This document shows, piece after piece, positions 11,301-21,966 of a stretch of 64,000 bases of DNA (position 1 is its first letter; the number at the start of each line of letters is the position of its first letter). The translations under genes were made by a program, and so were the position numbers. The notes under the pieces were generated by a model. That model had not been told where the DNA came from. It worked only from the letters and a program-made list of their open reading frames with translations, and made no database searches. Origin of the DNA: Pelargonium x hortorum. Taxonomy: Eukaryota > Streptophyta > Magnoliopsida > Geraniales > Geraniaceae. Where the stretch lies: the NCBI GenBank assembly GCA_036897525.1, contig JAYMTJ010000018.1, positions 62,001-126,000 on the forward strand, written 5' to 3'.

Positions 11301-13763
11301 AAAGCATTTTATCTTCTACGGAGTTGTCCTGTTAGACAATTTACTAACCAAGTATCTGTAAGGCATCAGGTTTCTCATTTATCTCAGCGCAGACTCAGGT
11401 AAATAGCAAAGATATTTGGAATTGGGATTTAAAAAAAGGACAGAGCTGTTAGAACCTCTAGTTGAAATTTCAGGAGTCTCTATATTTATTTGATTTAACG
11501 AAATTCTAACCTTATAATGCCTATATTTAACCTCGACAATAAGAGTCTCAACTAAATTATAGTATAGTTGAATCCTTTTTATCCTATATCTCACTACATA
11601 AAAGAGCACTTCGTTGATAGCTAAGCGGGGTATTTAAACTATCTTTTTCTTAAAAAATATTTATATGAATGTAAATGCTTCGGACTTTCAGAATTTTGAA
11701 TCATTGTTCCTTAACAGCGGGTCCCTCATTCGTGTCGTAAATTTTTATTCTTTCTTTTCTCAGGCTGCTTAGGGTTATAAAAAAGGACCTTGCTTTGGCT
11801 GTGAAGCTCTTGGTGTTATTGATAGGACTTTCCTTTAATATATCATACAAATAAAAGCATAGGGTATCCGCATAATAAGGAGTTTGGTATTAGATCTTAA
11901 TAACTTTTTTTAAGTACTCCTGCTTTAGTAGTTATAACAACTACTATTAATAAAAGAGGTAATTCTTACGCTAAAATAACTTACTAATTTGCTAAACTTA
12001 GTATTGTTAACTCTAATCTTAATTCTAGCTTATTTACAAATATTAAGAATTGGGGAATTTCCAACAAAGGGGATGCCTTTAAACTAAAAGGGTTTCGAGC
12101 CCTAACCAGAGTTTCTGCACTAACTAAGACTCAATTTCGTCTGAGTATTGAGTATCGAAAAAGGCAAGTAAAGGAATTAGGTACAGTAACTCATTAGACT
12201 AAAGGAAGAGCGTAGTTTACTCTAAACACCCTTTATTTTCCGCGCCGGTTAGTTAAATAAGTAAGTTCTATTTATGTTCTTTATATTAAGGATTCCTTCA
12301 ATATAGGTAGCAGCCGTCCCGATATAGCGCACCCAGTTATAGGAAGCGGAGCCCTACTGTCCGAGAAAAGAGTTTGAACTTAGGCTATTGCTAGAGTATG
12401 AAACTACCGAATATAACTATGGACAATTTCATATCAATCAAGTTGTAATATTATTAAAAAACTAGACTAAACCTTACAAACAAATGTGGATTTTTTTGTA
12501 CTTGTATCCCAATCTTATAGCCCTGATAACTTGTTTTATCTGTAAGACTTAGTAATGGGTTTTTGGTAGGAACTCCTTAGTGAGCTACAAGTATAGGTTA
12601 CACCACGTATTCTTCATTCTAGAGTCTGCTGATTCTCTTATATAAGAGTTTTCAAGATTTCATAAAGTGAGTTCTTTAAATTCATGACGTACTCATACTA
12701 TAAGCTTTATTAACTAAAAAATAGAAATTCCTTAATATAAAAAAGGAGATTAACTTTCTAAGTTGTGTTTATAGCTAAACTTAAAGCGGATTCCCTAAAA
12801 GTTCTTGTTTCGATTCTACCAAATTTAGAAATGGTTTAGTTATTAAGATAATTAAGAAATTCTCCTTAGTACTGAATCTTAAAAAGGAAATGTTAAAAAT
12901 AATAAAGGCTGGAAGTTGTGCTAAATTCCCGAGGTCTTCAAATGTCAAGAAATATGGATGCTATTTAAAGCTTTCAGTTTGCTCTGCCGATTGGTTGGTT
13001 TCACTTTAGTCTAATTAACATTAAACTTTGATAGATGTAACTACTACGAGACCTTTGCCATTCGGCTCTTAATGGTCACCTGCTACATTATTAGCAATTC
13101 TTTTAGGTTGGTGTTGAATAAGAAATGAAAGGAACATATTATACTACGAATCTAAGTCAGATAAATTCCATTCTAGTCTAGGGAAAGCTGCTAAATACTA
13201 CTTATAAAATCTGTACTGTAATATATAAGTTGAAAAGACAAAAACCAAAAAAGTACTCAGGAACCTAAGTAAAGAGGACTCTTCCATAGTCCATTTTTTA
13301 AGTTTTTAAGGAATGGTCGGATAAAGTTGAAAGTAGTTAAAAGTAAAAGCGAGACTAACTCCGCACATTACAGGGAGGCTTCTACAAGACATCTAGAAGA
13401 AAACGAGGACATTGCTATTAAGTAAATGATTAGTAAGTGCCCTTTTTTTCAGAGGTAAGTAATTAGAATTTTCATCAGCTAAACTTCATAAATCTGGTAA
13501 TTTAGGCAAAATAGTCAAAATTATTACTAAGTTTTTTACGCATAATTTAACTGAGAACTTTTTAATGACAAGTCCTATCTAAATCTAGAGTTACTAAATA
13601 AACTAATTTTATTGGAATCGTGACTAAATGTCATACGGGTTCTTATCTGTTTTCTTATAAGGGTAATCTGTTAAGAATGTATTGATCTCCTCTACTTAAG
13701 TCTTTTTCTTCTAGAATTCTACTTACTTATTTTTGGCACAGCAAAACGTAAAATATACTAGTG
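8314..13763. other. Gene-free spacer
   Basis: No recognisable gene or RNA. Items seen are GGGGACCCC (9314-9322) followed closely by AGGGCCCT (9331-9338), a run of eight G (11286-11293), one copy of a dispersed word family (10597-10621), and a 76-codon minus-strand frame at 11379-11609 that is at chance length and unrecognised. Confidence 0.55.
10597..10621 (+). repeat. Dispersed short repeat, copy 1
   Basis: It begins TTTCGGCTGACAAGA and continues CAAGGAATCT. The copy at 47268-47294 shares the first 15 bases exactly and then the same tail with two 1-base insertions. A looser relative starts TTTCGGCTGATAGAG at 17166. The match is just longer than expected by chance in a window of this size. 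Confidence 0.4.
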
Positions 13764-13785
13764 CACCTTTTTAAAGGTGTTTTTT
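13764..13785 (+). terminator. Terminator-like hairpin with T-run
   Basis: CACCTTT (13764-13770) pairs with AAAGGTG (13773-13779) over a 2-base gap (in practice a 5-bp stem with a 6-base loop). It is followed directly by TTTTTT (13780-13785), then AATC and a second T-run. This is the layout of an intrinsic terminator on the plus strand. No gene is recognised upstream, and such hairpins in plant mitochondria more often mark processed RNA ends than termination, so the role is open. Confidence 0.4.
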
Positions 13786-16700
13786 AATCTTTTTAATAGA
13801 CACTTACGTCTGAGGGTAAACCCAGGCTTCTTAAAACTTAACACAATATCTGAAATGCAACTGCCAAAAAAGGGAAAGAATACCTTTATTCTACCTGTCT
13901 TATATACTCCTGCACTAACTTCTACTTAGATTGAAATGGAGAAGAGGGAAAGCTCGAACAAGTCAAATACAAGGCTCCTAAATAGGTATTGTATAAAGAA
14001 AGGGAAACTCCCTTAAAAAAAAGGAGGTCTAACAAAGACTTTGACAACCCGACACTCGTGTAAAAATATAGGTTCGACTTACTACTACTGCTATGTGGAT
14101 AGTTTTTATACGGGGGTACCTAATCAGTAGCTTTTGCTATAAAGTTCATTAGTTTAGGAGAATACTTGGTTTTAAAGTTTCAGATTTAGCAATATAGTAA
14201 GGGGTTTACTTAAATCTTTCTTTTTTATGGTATGGACTTCGTTTTTTATAGATACTAAATCTTTTTTTTATTAAGATCAAAAAGTTTCCGCGGTTTTATT
14301 AGTTGACGCTTAGTATATTTCTTACTTGTTTAAGCATTATCCTGGAACCTGTATTAAGACTAGGGAAAAGGAGGGGCTATTTTAAAGAGGCATGGCCTAA
14401 ATCAATTAGAGTAAGAGCTTTTTAATGATTAATGATATAATACGGGGATATAAGTAGCATTTACCAAGATCCACGAATTCCTCAAATGGATTGAACCTAT
14501 ATTTTTAGTAGTTAAACGGGGTTCCTTGAAGTGAAGTTAAGAGGGCGCTTTGGTTATTCAAGAATCTTAGGAGTACTCCATTAGGCGAGTCTGGTTTTTT
14601 CCTGTTGTTGAAATCAAAACAAATAAAGAATTGGCTAGGTTCTTACTCGCTTTGGAAAACTAGAACTTCAAAAAAAGGAATTCAAGACTCAGCCTAAAAC
14701 CTATGACATACTTGTCAATTCATCGGCGGTCTAACAGATATTCTAGAAAGAGAAAAGAGGACTTGAACCCATGGACATTACCTCCTTTTTCTGTTGACCT
14801 AACTCTCGCTCGCTGCCATAACTAAATGTACTCTCTACAACACCTACTAAATGCCTTAGAGAATCCATAGAAAATGCGGGTCAGATTTCCACTTTATTAT
14901 CTAAGCAATTTCAAAAACTAGAAATTCTTCGATCAACTTTACTAGAATTCAAGAAGAAAAGGAACTTAGACCTTATACATTAATTTAATAAAACCTAACA
15001 CTTGTGGATTTGAACCTATGGTTTCTCGTAATTCTCTTTGCTGCATTACCTCTAAATCGAGTTAACTCCAGAGTGTTTCCAATTGATTTCTTATTGCCTA
15101 AACCTAACAGGACGTTTCCTTTGAAATACACTAGGATTTCCAGAAAAAGAGGACGGCTGGTTACTCCTTAGTTAACCCTCTATTCTCTTATTATAGCCCG
15201 CAGGGATATTACTAAATCTAAATTTTTATTATCATTATAATAGAATATGACCCGGGAGACCGGGCTGTAGACTAAAAAAACGGAATATAACAATATATAC
15301 AGGGGCATCTCCTGATCGTTTAAAAGATATACAAGGGAAGTTTAAACACCCACCCACCTAAAATTTCTAGGCCTAGGAGGAGTAATGAGTTAAACCTAAA
15401 TGTAGAGCCAGCTCTTGTTAATAAATTCATAAAATACTTACGTAAGAGGTACCCGGTTAAATAAAGATTACTATTTCTAATATAAAGATTATAGGTATTT
15501 CATATGAGTAGCGCATCTATTAGCCCCCAATAAAAAAGATATAAAAAAGACTATCTACCTTGTATTAATTCGTATCCCAAAACACCAGAATTCCCTCAAC
15601 AGATAAATAAAGAAGAGAATTGACCTCAACTATTATATAAATAGAGTCTTTCGGAGATAACTAGTTCAATTAGCAAGCAACCAGATAATCCGGTTTCTGT
15701 CTTTAATTTAGCCAACAAAGCAACAATTAATTCTGTCAAAGAAGATTACACTGATTTAGGAATACCAATATTAGAGAGTAAGGTTGTCAGTTCCTAAACT
15801 CAGAAATACTAGGAATCTACTCCCTGGAAAGTTAAGAATACCGATTAAAGAACTTCTTATATTACTTACTTTTTGCTTGCTAGACATAACAGGAAATAAA
15901 AAAAATAAGAAAAGACTCTCACTTGTTGAGCTGAAGCCTTCTATTATTTTATTTGCCAAGAAAACCCCTAAACTCATAACCTAACCTCTAAATTAATTAT
16001 TCTTACTTATTGTTGTACTGGCTGTATTCCTTCCTTCTTAAGAGTCTAGAGTAGGAGCTATACCTTTCTTAAAGTAGAAGAGAAAAGATACTCATTTTTA
16101 TACCTCATTCAGCAAATACTTTATTTCATAAAGACTTCAGTTAGTGAATAATGCAATCCAAGAGTTTTACCAGTCAATTTAGAAAGCCTTGAACACAGAA
16201 CCCGAGTAGACTCTACTACTTTAGCTACGCATCCACTATATCTAGTCAATTTCAGGATAAAGAAGTACCATTAGAATTAGAAAGAGACCTTTTTTTATAG
16301 GTTTAGGTAAAGACTTTATTACGAAGGATTCTATAATAACCTAATAATAACAAAGTAAAAGAATTAAGAAAGTTCCTAAACTATCTCTCAAGCAAGAACA
16401 AGAAATTTATTGACTTCACCTGCGCCAGCCTGCTTTCATTAAGACTTAGGATTAGGTTTAACTCTTTGCTTGGTTGACAACCCAGAACACTGGCAATTGA
16501 CTTGAAACTACAACAGGAACTCATTTTAGTCTAGAATCTGTTTCGAATGAAAAAGGAAACCTGTAAAGGTTTGGTTTACAAAACTTTTGTAGTTGAACTA
16601 GACTCCCTTTTTTGTATCCTTAGTTTTCAACAAGAGAGTATTAGCATTCCCGATATATCCTATAATATTATATATACTAAATAGTTTTTACCTTTTACCT

Positions 16701-17165
16701 TTGTAAGAGCAGATCCGTACATGGGATAATAATTTTATAGGTGGGTTTTCTAGGGCTATGTATTGCACAAAAAAAGGAGGTAAAATATAGGTTATGTATT
16801 CTTGGTATAAAAGGAAAGGTATGTCTATTAATTTATTATACTTTGTAATACAGTTAAGTACCTTTATTTCTAATTCCCATTAGTTAGGTTGGTCTCTCTT
16901 TCTATAGGGTATGGGTTTGAATTATTTTATCAAAGCTAGGACAATTGCGCGGGAGCTGTGAAATAAGACTTTATAGTGGGGGCTAACTAAGAACTTGGAA
17001 CTTCATTTAACAGGTGTAGGTACTGCAGTAAAATCGATATAAAATACATTATAAATTTTAATGAATGAAAAGGAGTCCTATACAATTACAAATAGAATAC
17101 CCAGTATTTTCAATTAGGGTCCTTTTTACCTTCCCGGTAAGTTTATTTTATTAGGTAATTCTAGG
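13786..17165. other. Gene-free spacer
   Basis: No intact gene is recognised. Two minus-strand stretches, about 14752-14825 and 14996-15071, carry T-arm-like words (GGGTTCAAGTCC and GGTTCAAATCC) with weak D-arm resemblance upstream, but their stems do not pair, so they are not called. Overlapping frames at 15771-15984 on both strands are unrecognised and at chance length. Confidence 0.5.
15251..15264. repeat. Hairpin with GAGA tetraloop
   Basis: CCCGG-GAGA-CCGGG is a perfect 5-bp G/C stem closed by a GNRA-type loop. Read on the plus strand it would be unusually stable for its size, and GNRA loops are common docking elements in structured RNAs. No wider structured RNA was recognised around it. 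Confidence 0.5.
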
Positions 17166-17560
17166 TTTCGGCTGATAGAGCAAAGAGAGGAATGAGAGTG
17201 GGCTTTCACTTGCTAAAGCTTTCGACAGGAAGATGGCTAGAGGAGTTTACAGGTGGATCTTAGAGTTCGGAGGTGAAGAACTTGTGAGAAATGAGAAAGT
17301 TGATGGCAGTATCTGTGTTATCCAGTCTAGTTAAAGAGTGAAAATCTTTGCTAAATACCTCAGAAAATCCCAAAGAACCAGTTCTTGATTTTACCAGCTA
17401 TTGGTTCGATCCTGCATTGAATGACAGAGAGTCTATTCAGAATGTGCCATCATCTGTATACCATCACAGTACCGAACCATCTACCATCTAGCCTTGGATT
17501 CACTTTTCGACAGGACAGGGATTTGATTTGGCCTACGACAGCTCTCACTTGCTATTAGGC
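17166..17560 (+). other. More protein-like island, unrecognised
   Basis: This stretch has more balanced base use than its surroundings. One plus-strand frame is open at 17179-17334 (51 codons, ATG at 17233), rich in charged residues and containing RGVYRWILEFGGEELVRNE. A second short frame follows from about 17418. Neither resembles a protein I know, and frames of this length are common by chance. The 5' end carries the loosest copy of a dispersed short repeat. It could be a worn piece of a former gene or of transferred DNA. Confidence 0.2.
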
Positions 17561-17599
17561 AATAGCTTAGATCTCGGGATTCTTTTCGAGGGAAATTTC

Positions 17600-18072
17600 T
17601 CAGAGTTTTATGCGTTTAAGTACTAAATCGTATATCGGGGAAGCTCGCAATTCCTGGGGGTGGGGGGACATATAGTAGATAGTAAAAGGGCAAAACAGGT
17701 GCTTTAAAACAGAATAAAAAAAAAATAAGAAAATTAAAGAATAATACGCTAGACCGACACTCTGTTCAATTCTCTTGAACAAGTAACCATAATAAACTGG
17801 ATAACTTATCCTTACTCAGGAAAAATGACAAATAAGTAATACGATATTTGTGCTTGAAATAACTAAAGAATACCGGCCTTTCCTTAGTACGCGGACTTGA
17901 GTAGTTTAGGAATTCAGGTAAAACAAATAAAAAAGGTATCCTCTATTTAATTTAAGAGAAATTAGGTCATATTAAATACATTTATGAAAGAAAAGGTATT
18001 TTATTCAGTTCAAGCTCTTGGCAACAAAAGAAGGGAATTTAGGCAAACCCTTCTTATTAGTACTCGAGTTGT
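17600..18072. other. Gene-free spacer
   Basis: A G-rich run (TGGGGGTGGGGGGA, near 17657-17670) and an A-rich run (17715-17730) are visible. A 60-codon minus-strand frame is at chance length and unrecognised. Confidence 0.5.
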
Positions 18073-18600
18073 TTACTTTGTAAGTCTTTTTTTGTTTCTT
18101 CCTGGGCGGTATCCCTTCACTATAGTCACTATAGGTTGGGGCCCCCCCTGCAAAAGAATTTGTAAAAAGTGTAAATCAAGGCGATACCCGAGAATTATTA
18201 AAGTCCGGGCAATAACAATAATGAATGGATTGAATTGAGGAATAAAACCTAAAAAAAGGGTTTCCCGTAAAGTAAAGACTAAAGGGCAGAGGGGCTTCCT
18301 CTCCCTTAGAGCTAGGTATTTCATGACTCCTTTTTGCGATCCAAAAACAAAAGATCCACATGAGTATAGGGCTTTATAGCTTGTTGTATCGGGATAATTC
18401 TCTACGGGTAGGCCTGCGACAAAAGTAAAACAAATACTTATCGGGGAATCTAATTCCGAGTGCCCTTTCATTTTTAATATAGAGTATAAGTGTACAAATG
18501 AAAAGGCTTTAGGCTTTAATCTCCAATCCAAAATTTCCCTGGATAATGAGAAAACCCCTCTAAATAAAAGAGCCCCCGGGGATAAGATTAAGATAAACAA
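18073..18600 (-). CDS. Unrecognised 175-codon open frame
   Basis: This is the longest uninterrupted frame in the window and I do not recognise its product. The frame opens after a TAA at 18616-18618. The start shown is TTG at 18600, and the first ATG is codon 44 (near 18471), so a conventional start would give about 132 residues. The predicted protein has several hydrophobic stretches, including PFIIVIARTLIILGYRLDLHF late in the chain, and a basic tail (KGYRPGRNKKR) before TAA at 18073-18075. With roughly 7% stop codons at this composition, a run this long is expected well under once per window, so it is mildly unusual. Part of it overlaps an 84-codon frame on the other strand (17984-18238). 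No ribosomal or respiratory-chain motif was seen. It may be a chance frame, a chimeric mitochondrial ORF, or a worn gene. Confidence 0.2.
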   Translation of the reverse strand: MFILILSPGALLFRGVFSLSREILDWRLKPKAFSFVHLYSILKMKGHSELDSPISICFTFVAGLPVENYPDTTSYKALYSCGSFVFGSQKGVMKYLALRERKPLCPLVFTLRETLFLGFIPQFNPFIIVIARTLIILGYRLDLHFLQILLQGGPQPIVTIVKGYRPGRNKKRLTK

Positions 18601-18618
18601 ACCCTTAACAATTTTTTA

Positions 18619-21472
18619 TTATTTAGAATCCTCGTTTTGTTGTAAGGGCCTTACATAATGTATAGAATTTCCCCGAAGATTCCGCCTTAAAGGGAATACT
18701 CTTTGTGACTAATATATATAACAGCGTGCTTCGCACTCCTGCTCTTTCTTATAATCTAAGACTTTATTTAAGCGTAAGCGGCTTACCTTTCAAATTAGCC
18801 AACAGAATTACGCATTCAAGAAGTTAACAACAGGATTTAACTCTAATTTCCAATGTACCTATGAGAGCTTGCTCTTTTCCCTAGGTCAAAATTATGATCC
18901 GATTTGGTTATATTGTTTGGAATATATAAATTGAAAATTAAGCTACTGCATAGGGACCCAACTATCACATTCAATTTAATACCATGATTTCTCGCTCTAA
19001 GGCTCCGGGTAAAAGACTCTTAAATTTACCCAGTAAAAGTTTCCGTAAAGAACCCAGCCTGAGATATAGATATACTAGCCCTAGTCTGATTTTAGGAGGT
19101 ACGGTACTTGTTTAACTAAGTATAAAACAGTAATTAAAAAAATATTTATGCTACAATCTTAACCAAAAGTCTGAAGAAAGTGACAATTCTTTTCCCTTTT
19201 AACAATTATTAATAACTAGATACCCGAGTAGATATGAATATTCAGAGCGTTTCTTTCCGGTTGACAGTATTTTATTTTGAATATTGTATTGTATAAAATT
19301 TTTTCAATTTCTAGCTATGCTTTGAGTGAGAATCCCAGTTTTGTCTCTTTTTGATTCTTATCTATATCTATAAAATAGAAAAGGTTCTTTCAGCAAGCCA
19401 TTCCTAATGAGTTAACCACGAAAATGATCCAAAAAGAAATCTCAGTTTTTGTTATACGGAAATGGCCCAATTAGGAGTTTACGTTATATGCCTAAAAAAT
19501 TATTTAATACACACACAAAAGCTCGAACTTCTTTTTTGAGATACAAAAAAAGCAGGAATAGCAGCTAACTCCAAAAATAAAAGAAAAAGTAAGAGTGCAA
19601 TATAGAGACAACTCCTTTCAAGTATTCCTGGGAAGCTTTAACTATGGAATGGATTAGATGTAATCTAGTACTTTTAAATAAAAGCTTTTTTTTATTTGAG
19701 TATCCAGGAATTACTTAAGATAAAAATTTGTGTTATAAATAAGTAATGAGATGCTGTAAAGGGGGTTTCCTTTACCATAGCTCATGATCGGTGGTAGAAA
19801 CCCAAGGATTTCTTGTATTTTTTATTTTAGTAGAAAACTCCACTTTATTCAAGCAATTCTCCTGGAAGCACCTTTAACGGGGATCTTTCTTTTTCAAGTT
19901 AACCCATAAAGGGATTTCGTCCTATTGCACTGTATTACTCGAGGTTCTTCTTTTTAGGTAGGGCCCTGCCCTAGCAAAGTAAGGATATAAATAACAGAAA
20001 TTCTTTGAGTTTACTAAAATGAATTCTCAAGTGTTTAGCTAGCTCTAATTCTAATACTTTCAAGACTCTGCTTTTATATATAAAGAGTTAAATTAAAAAA
20101 AAAAGCTTTTTTTTTTTTACCAGATAGCGGGTTCCTGTACTAAGAAAGGACAATTCAACACTTCAAAAGTTTAGAACTCTAGTTACAGAAGTGAGGGGTT
20201 AACTTTAATACTGACAATAAAACATATACTAGTTCGATAGTTATATCTATATGAAGTTGTTTTGAGTGTGAAAATAGAAAAGGTTATGCTTTTTATTCAA
20301 AAAAGCAATTCGTAGTACGAGCTCTTAATGGAATTTAAAGCTTTATCAAACACCCAAACTCGGGAGCTACTAACATTTAGATTCTCAGCCTTGTTTAAAT
20401 AAAGGGTTAAAAGTCCCGAAAGCGGGAACTTAGCAATAAGAGGTTAAGAAATCGAGGGAAGACCTAAATTAAGAAATAAGAAAAGGAATTCTGGGACTTA
20501 TAGGATTGAAGCCTCGTTAAAAGAGAGACAAACTCTCGAACACATGTGCTACTCAACTCAGCAGAACAGAACACCTAGCTACACCACTAATAACAAATTC
20601 AAGGAAAGAATAAGAGAAATCCTATAAGAAAACTAAAGATTATATGAATACAAATTCAACGGAATAGTACTAAAGTGTATAGAAAATCTTCCTTTGCTAG
20701 TTAAGTCTTGAAGGTGTTTTTTTGTACATTTAACCAAGAAAATGTAGGATTTACCCTGCTTTCATTTCTGAGATAGACCTCCTTTTGTTAACATAGTTTA
20801 GAAGTCCTTGTATCACTCATCCTAAAAGCAAAAGCATGAAGTGAAGAAAGCAGCTTCCTTTAGAAATTACAGAGCCCTGGCCTTGCTCATCTTACTTTGA
20901 CTTAGTTTAGTTGTTTCTGTAGCTATACCCTTCCTCTGAGGACTTTAGAAGAGATACTTCATACTTCACTTGACTTCAGTTGCTGGAAACTAGAAACCCA
21001 GGACTTTAGTCTCAATTACTTTTCTTAATTGCTTAGAAATGCTAGAGAAACTAAAGAAAGGAATCACTTATAATATAACCAAAAGATGGGATTTCCTAAG
21101 GGAATTCTGGTATAGTTTAGTAAAGTCAAACTTACACTTTATTTAACAACACCAAGAAAACCAACTAAAAAAATTGACTACTACTTTAGTGAGTCGGTAT
21201 TCCTTCTAAAATTGTGTAGGGAATTCAGCATGCAACCCTTATCTTATAATAGTAGGTTAGGTATGTACGCGAGAGCTACAAATGAGCTTCCAAACAAAGT
21301 GAAGCTTAGAATAACTTATCTAAATAGTCAGCAATTTGTAGTGAAAAGAAAGTCACAGAGTTTCGAAAATCCTAGCTGAGCAGTCTATCAGAAGTCTTAG
21401 TATTAGTTTCAATTCAAAGAGCGGGGTTGATTGGACAAGTTTTGCGTAGGTATCTTTTCCTTGCATTTATAG
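18619..21472. other. Gene-free spacer
   Basis: No recognisable gene. It contains AGGGCCCT-type palindromes (19964-19971), long A and T runs near 20095-20119, and a strong hairpin at 20411-20431. Confidence 0.55.
20411..20431. repeat. Hairpin AAGTCCCG / CGGGAACTT
   Basis: Eight bases pair across an AAAG loop, with one extra A bulged on the 3' side. A short T-poor stretch follows, so there is no sign of intrinsic termination. It belongs to the set of small G/C-centred hairpins seen through the window. Confidence 0.55.
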
Positions 21473-21966
21473 GATCAAGGCTTTATTCCAAAGAAAGTAG
21501 TCGTTCGGATGAATCCTCAACTATATAGAGTCATTTCATACCTTGGGTCGGTGGTTCGAGCAGCTATCTTTAATCCAATTGACAGTTTGTACAAGAAAGA
21601 GGTCAAAGATGTGTCACAGTTTGCAAAGACTTTACCTTGGGAATCAGTATACAACACCAGCGATGCCGTAAATAGCTGAAAAAGTACATTGAATTTTTTC
21701 AGAGTCTGTATGTCTCATGTATGTTCCTAAGATTGGAGAGTTAAAACTGAAGAGAAGCTGACAAAATGATAATAAGAGCATGCTACTAGGATTAGAGAGT
21801 TCTCAGAGGTATAGTTCGGTTGGGTTCTCAAGTTGGCTGTGTTCTTAATCGGAATATCATTGACAGGTTTCTGTCTTTATCAGTTTATGTCTTTACCGGT
21901 AATACAGAAAGCAAGAGCCAAGAACAACTGTTGACAGAAGAATACAAGCAGCATTTGCTCTCCTAA
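21473..21966 (+). other. Protein-like island with two short open frames, unrecognised
   Basis: Two plus-strand frames in different phases lie close together. The first is open at 21473-21679 (68 codons; ATG at 21509) and contains VISYLGSVVRAAIFNPIDSL and a downstream acidic/basic mix. The second is open at 21796-21966 (56 codons) and contains GSQVGCVLNRNIIDRFLSLS and an E/Q/K-rich end. Both read like ordinary soluble protein rather than the L/F/K/S-rich translations typical of this AT-rich DNA, yet they match no family I know and each is at chance length. They may be pieces of one former gene. A profile search with each separate peptide would decide. Confidence 0.22.

Noticed and set aside
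14752-14825. Minus-strand T-arm word GGGTTCAAGTCC with CGAGCG..GTTA upstream, resembling plastid trnY
   Set aside because: No stem pairs properly and the alignment needs several gaps.
14996-15071. Minus-strand TTAACTC ... TTAGAG ... GGTTCAAATCC, resembling plastid trnM(CAU) or trnT(GGU)
   Set aside because: The T-stem does not pair, the spacing is off by about three bases, and the anticodon region does not align. Possible relict but too weak to call.
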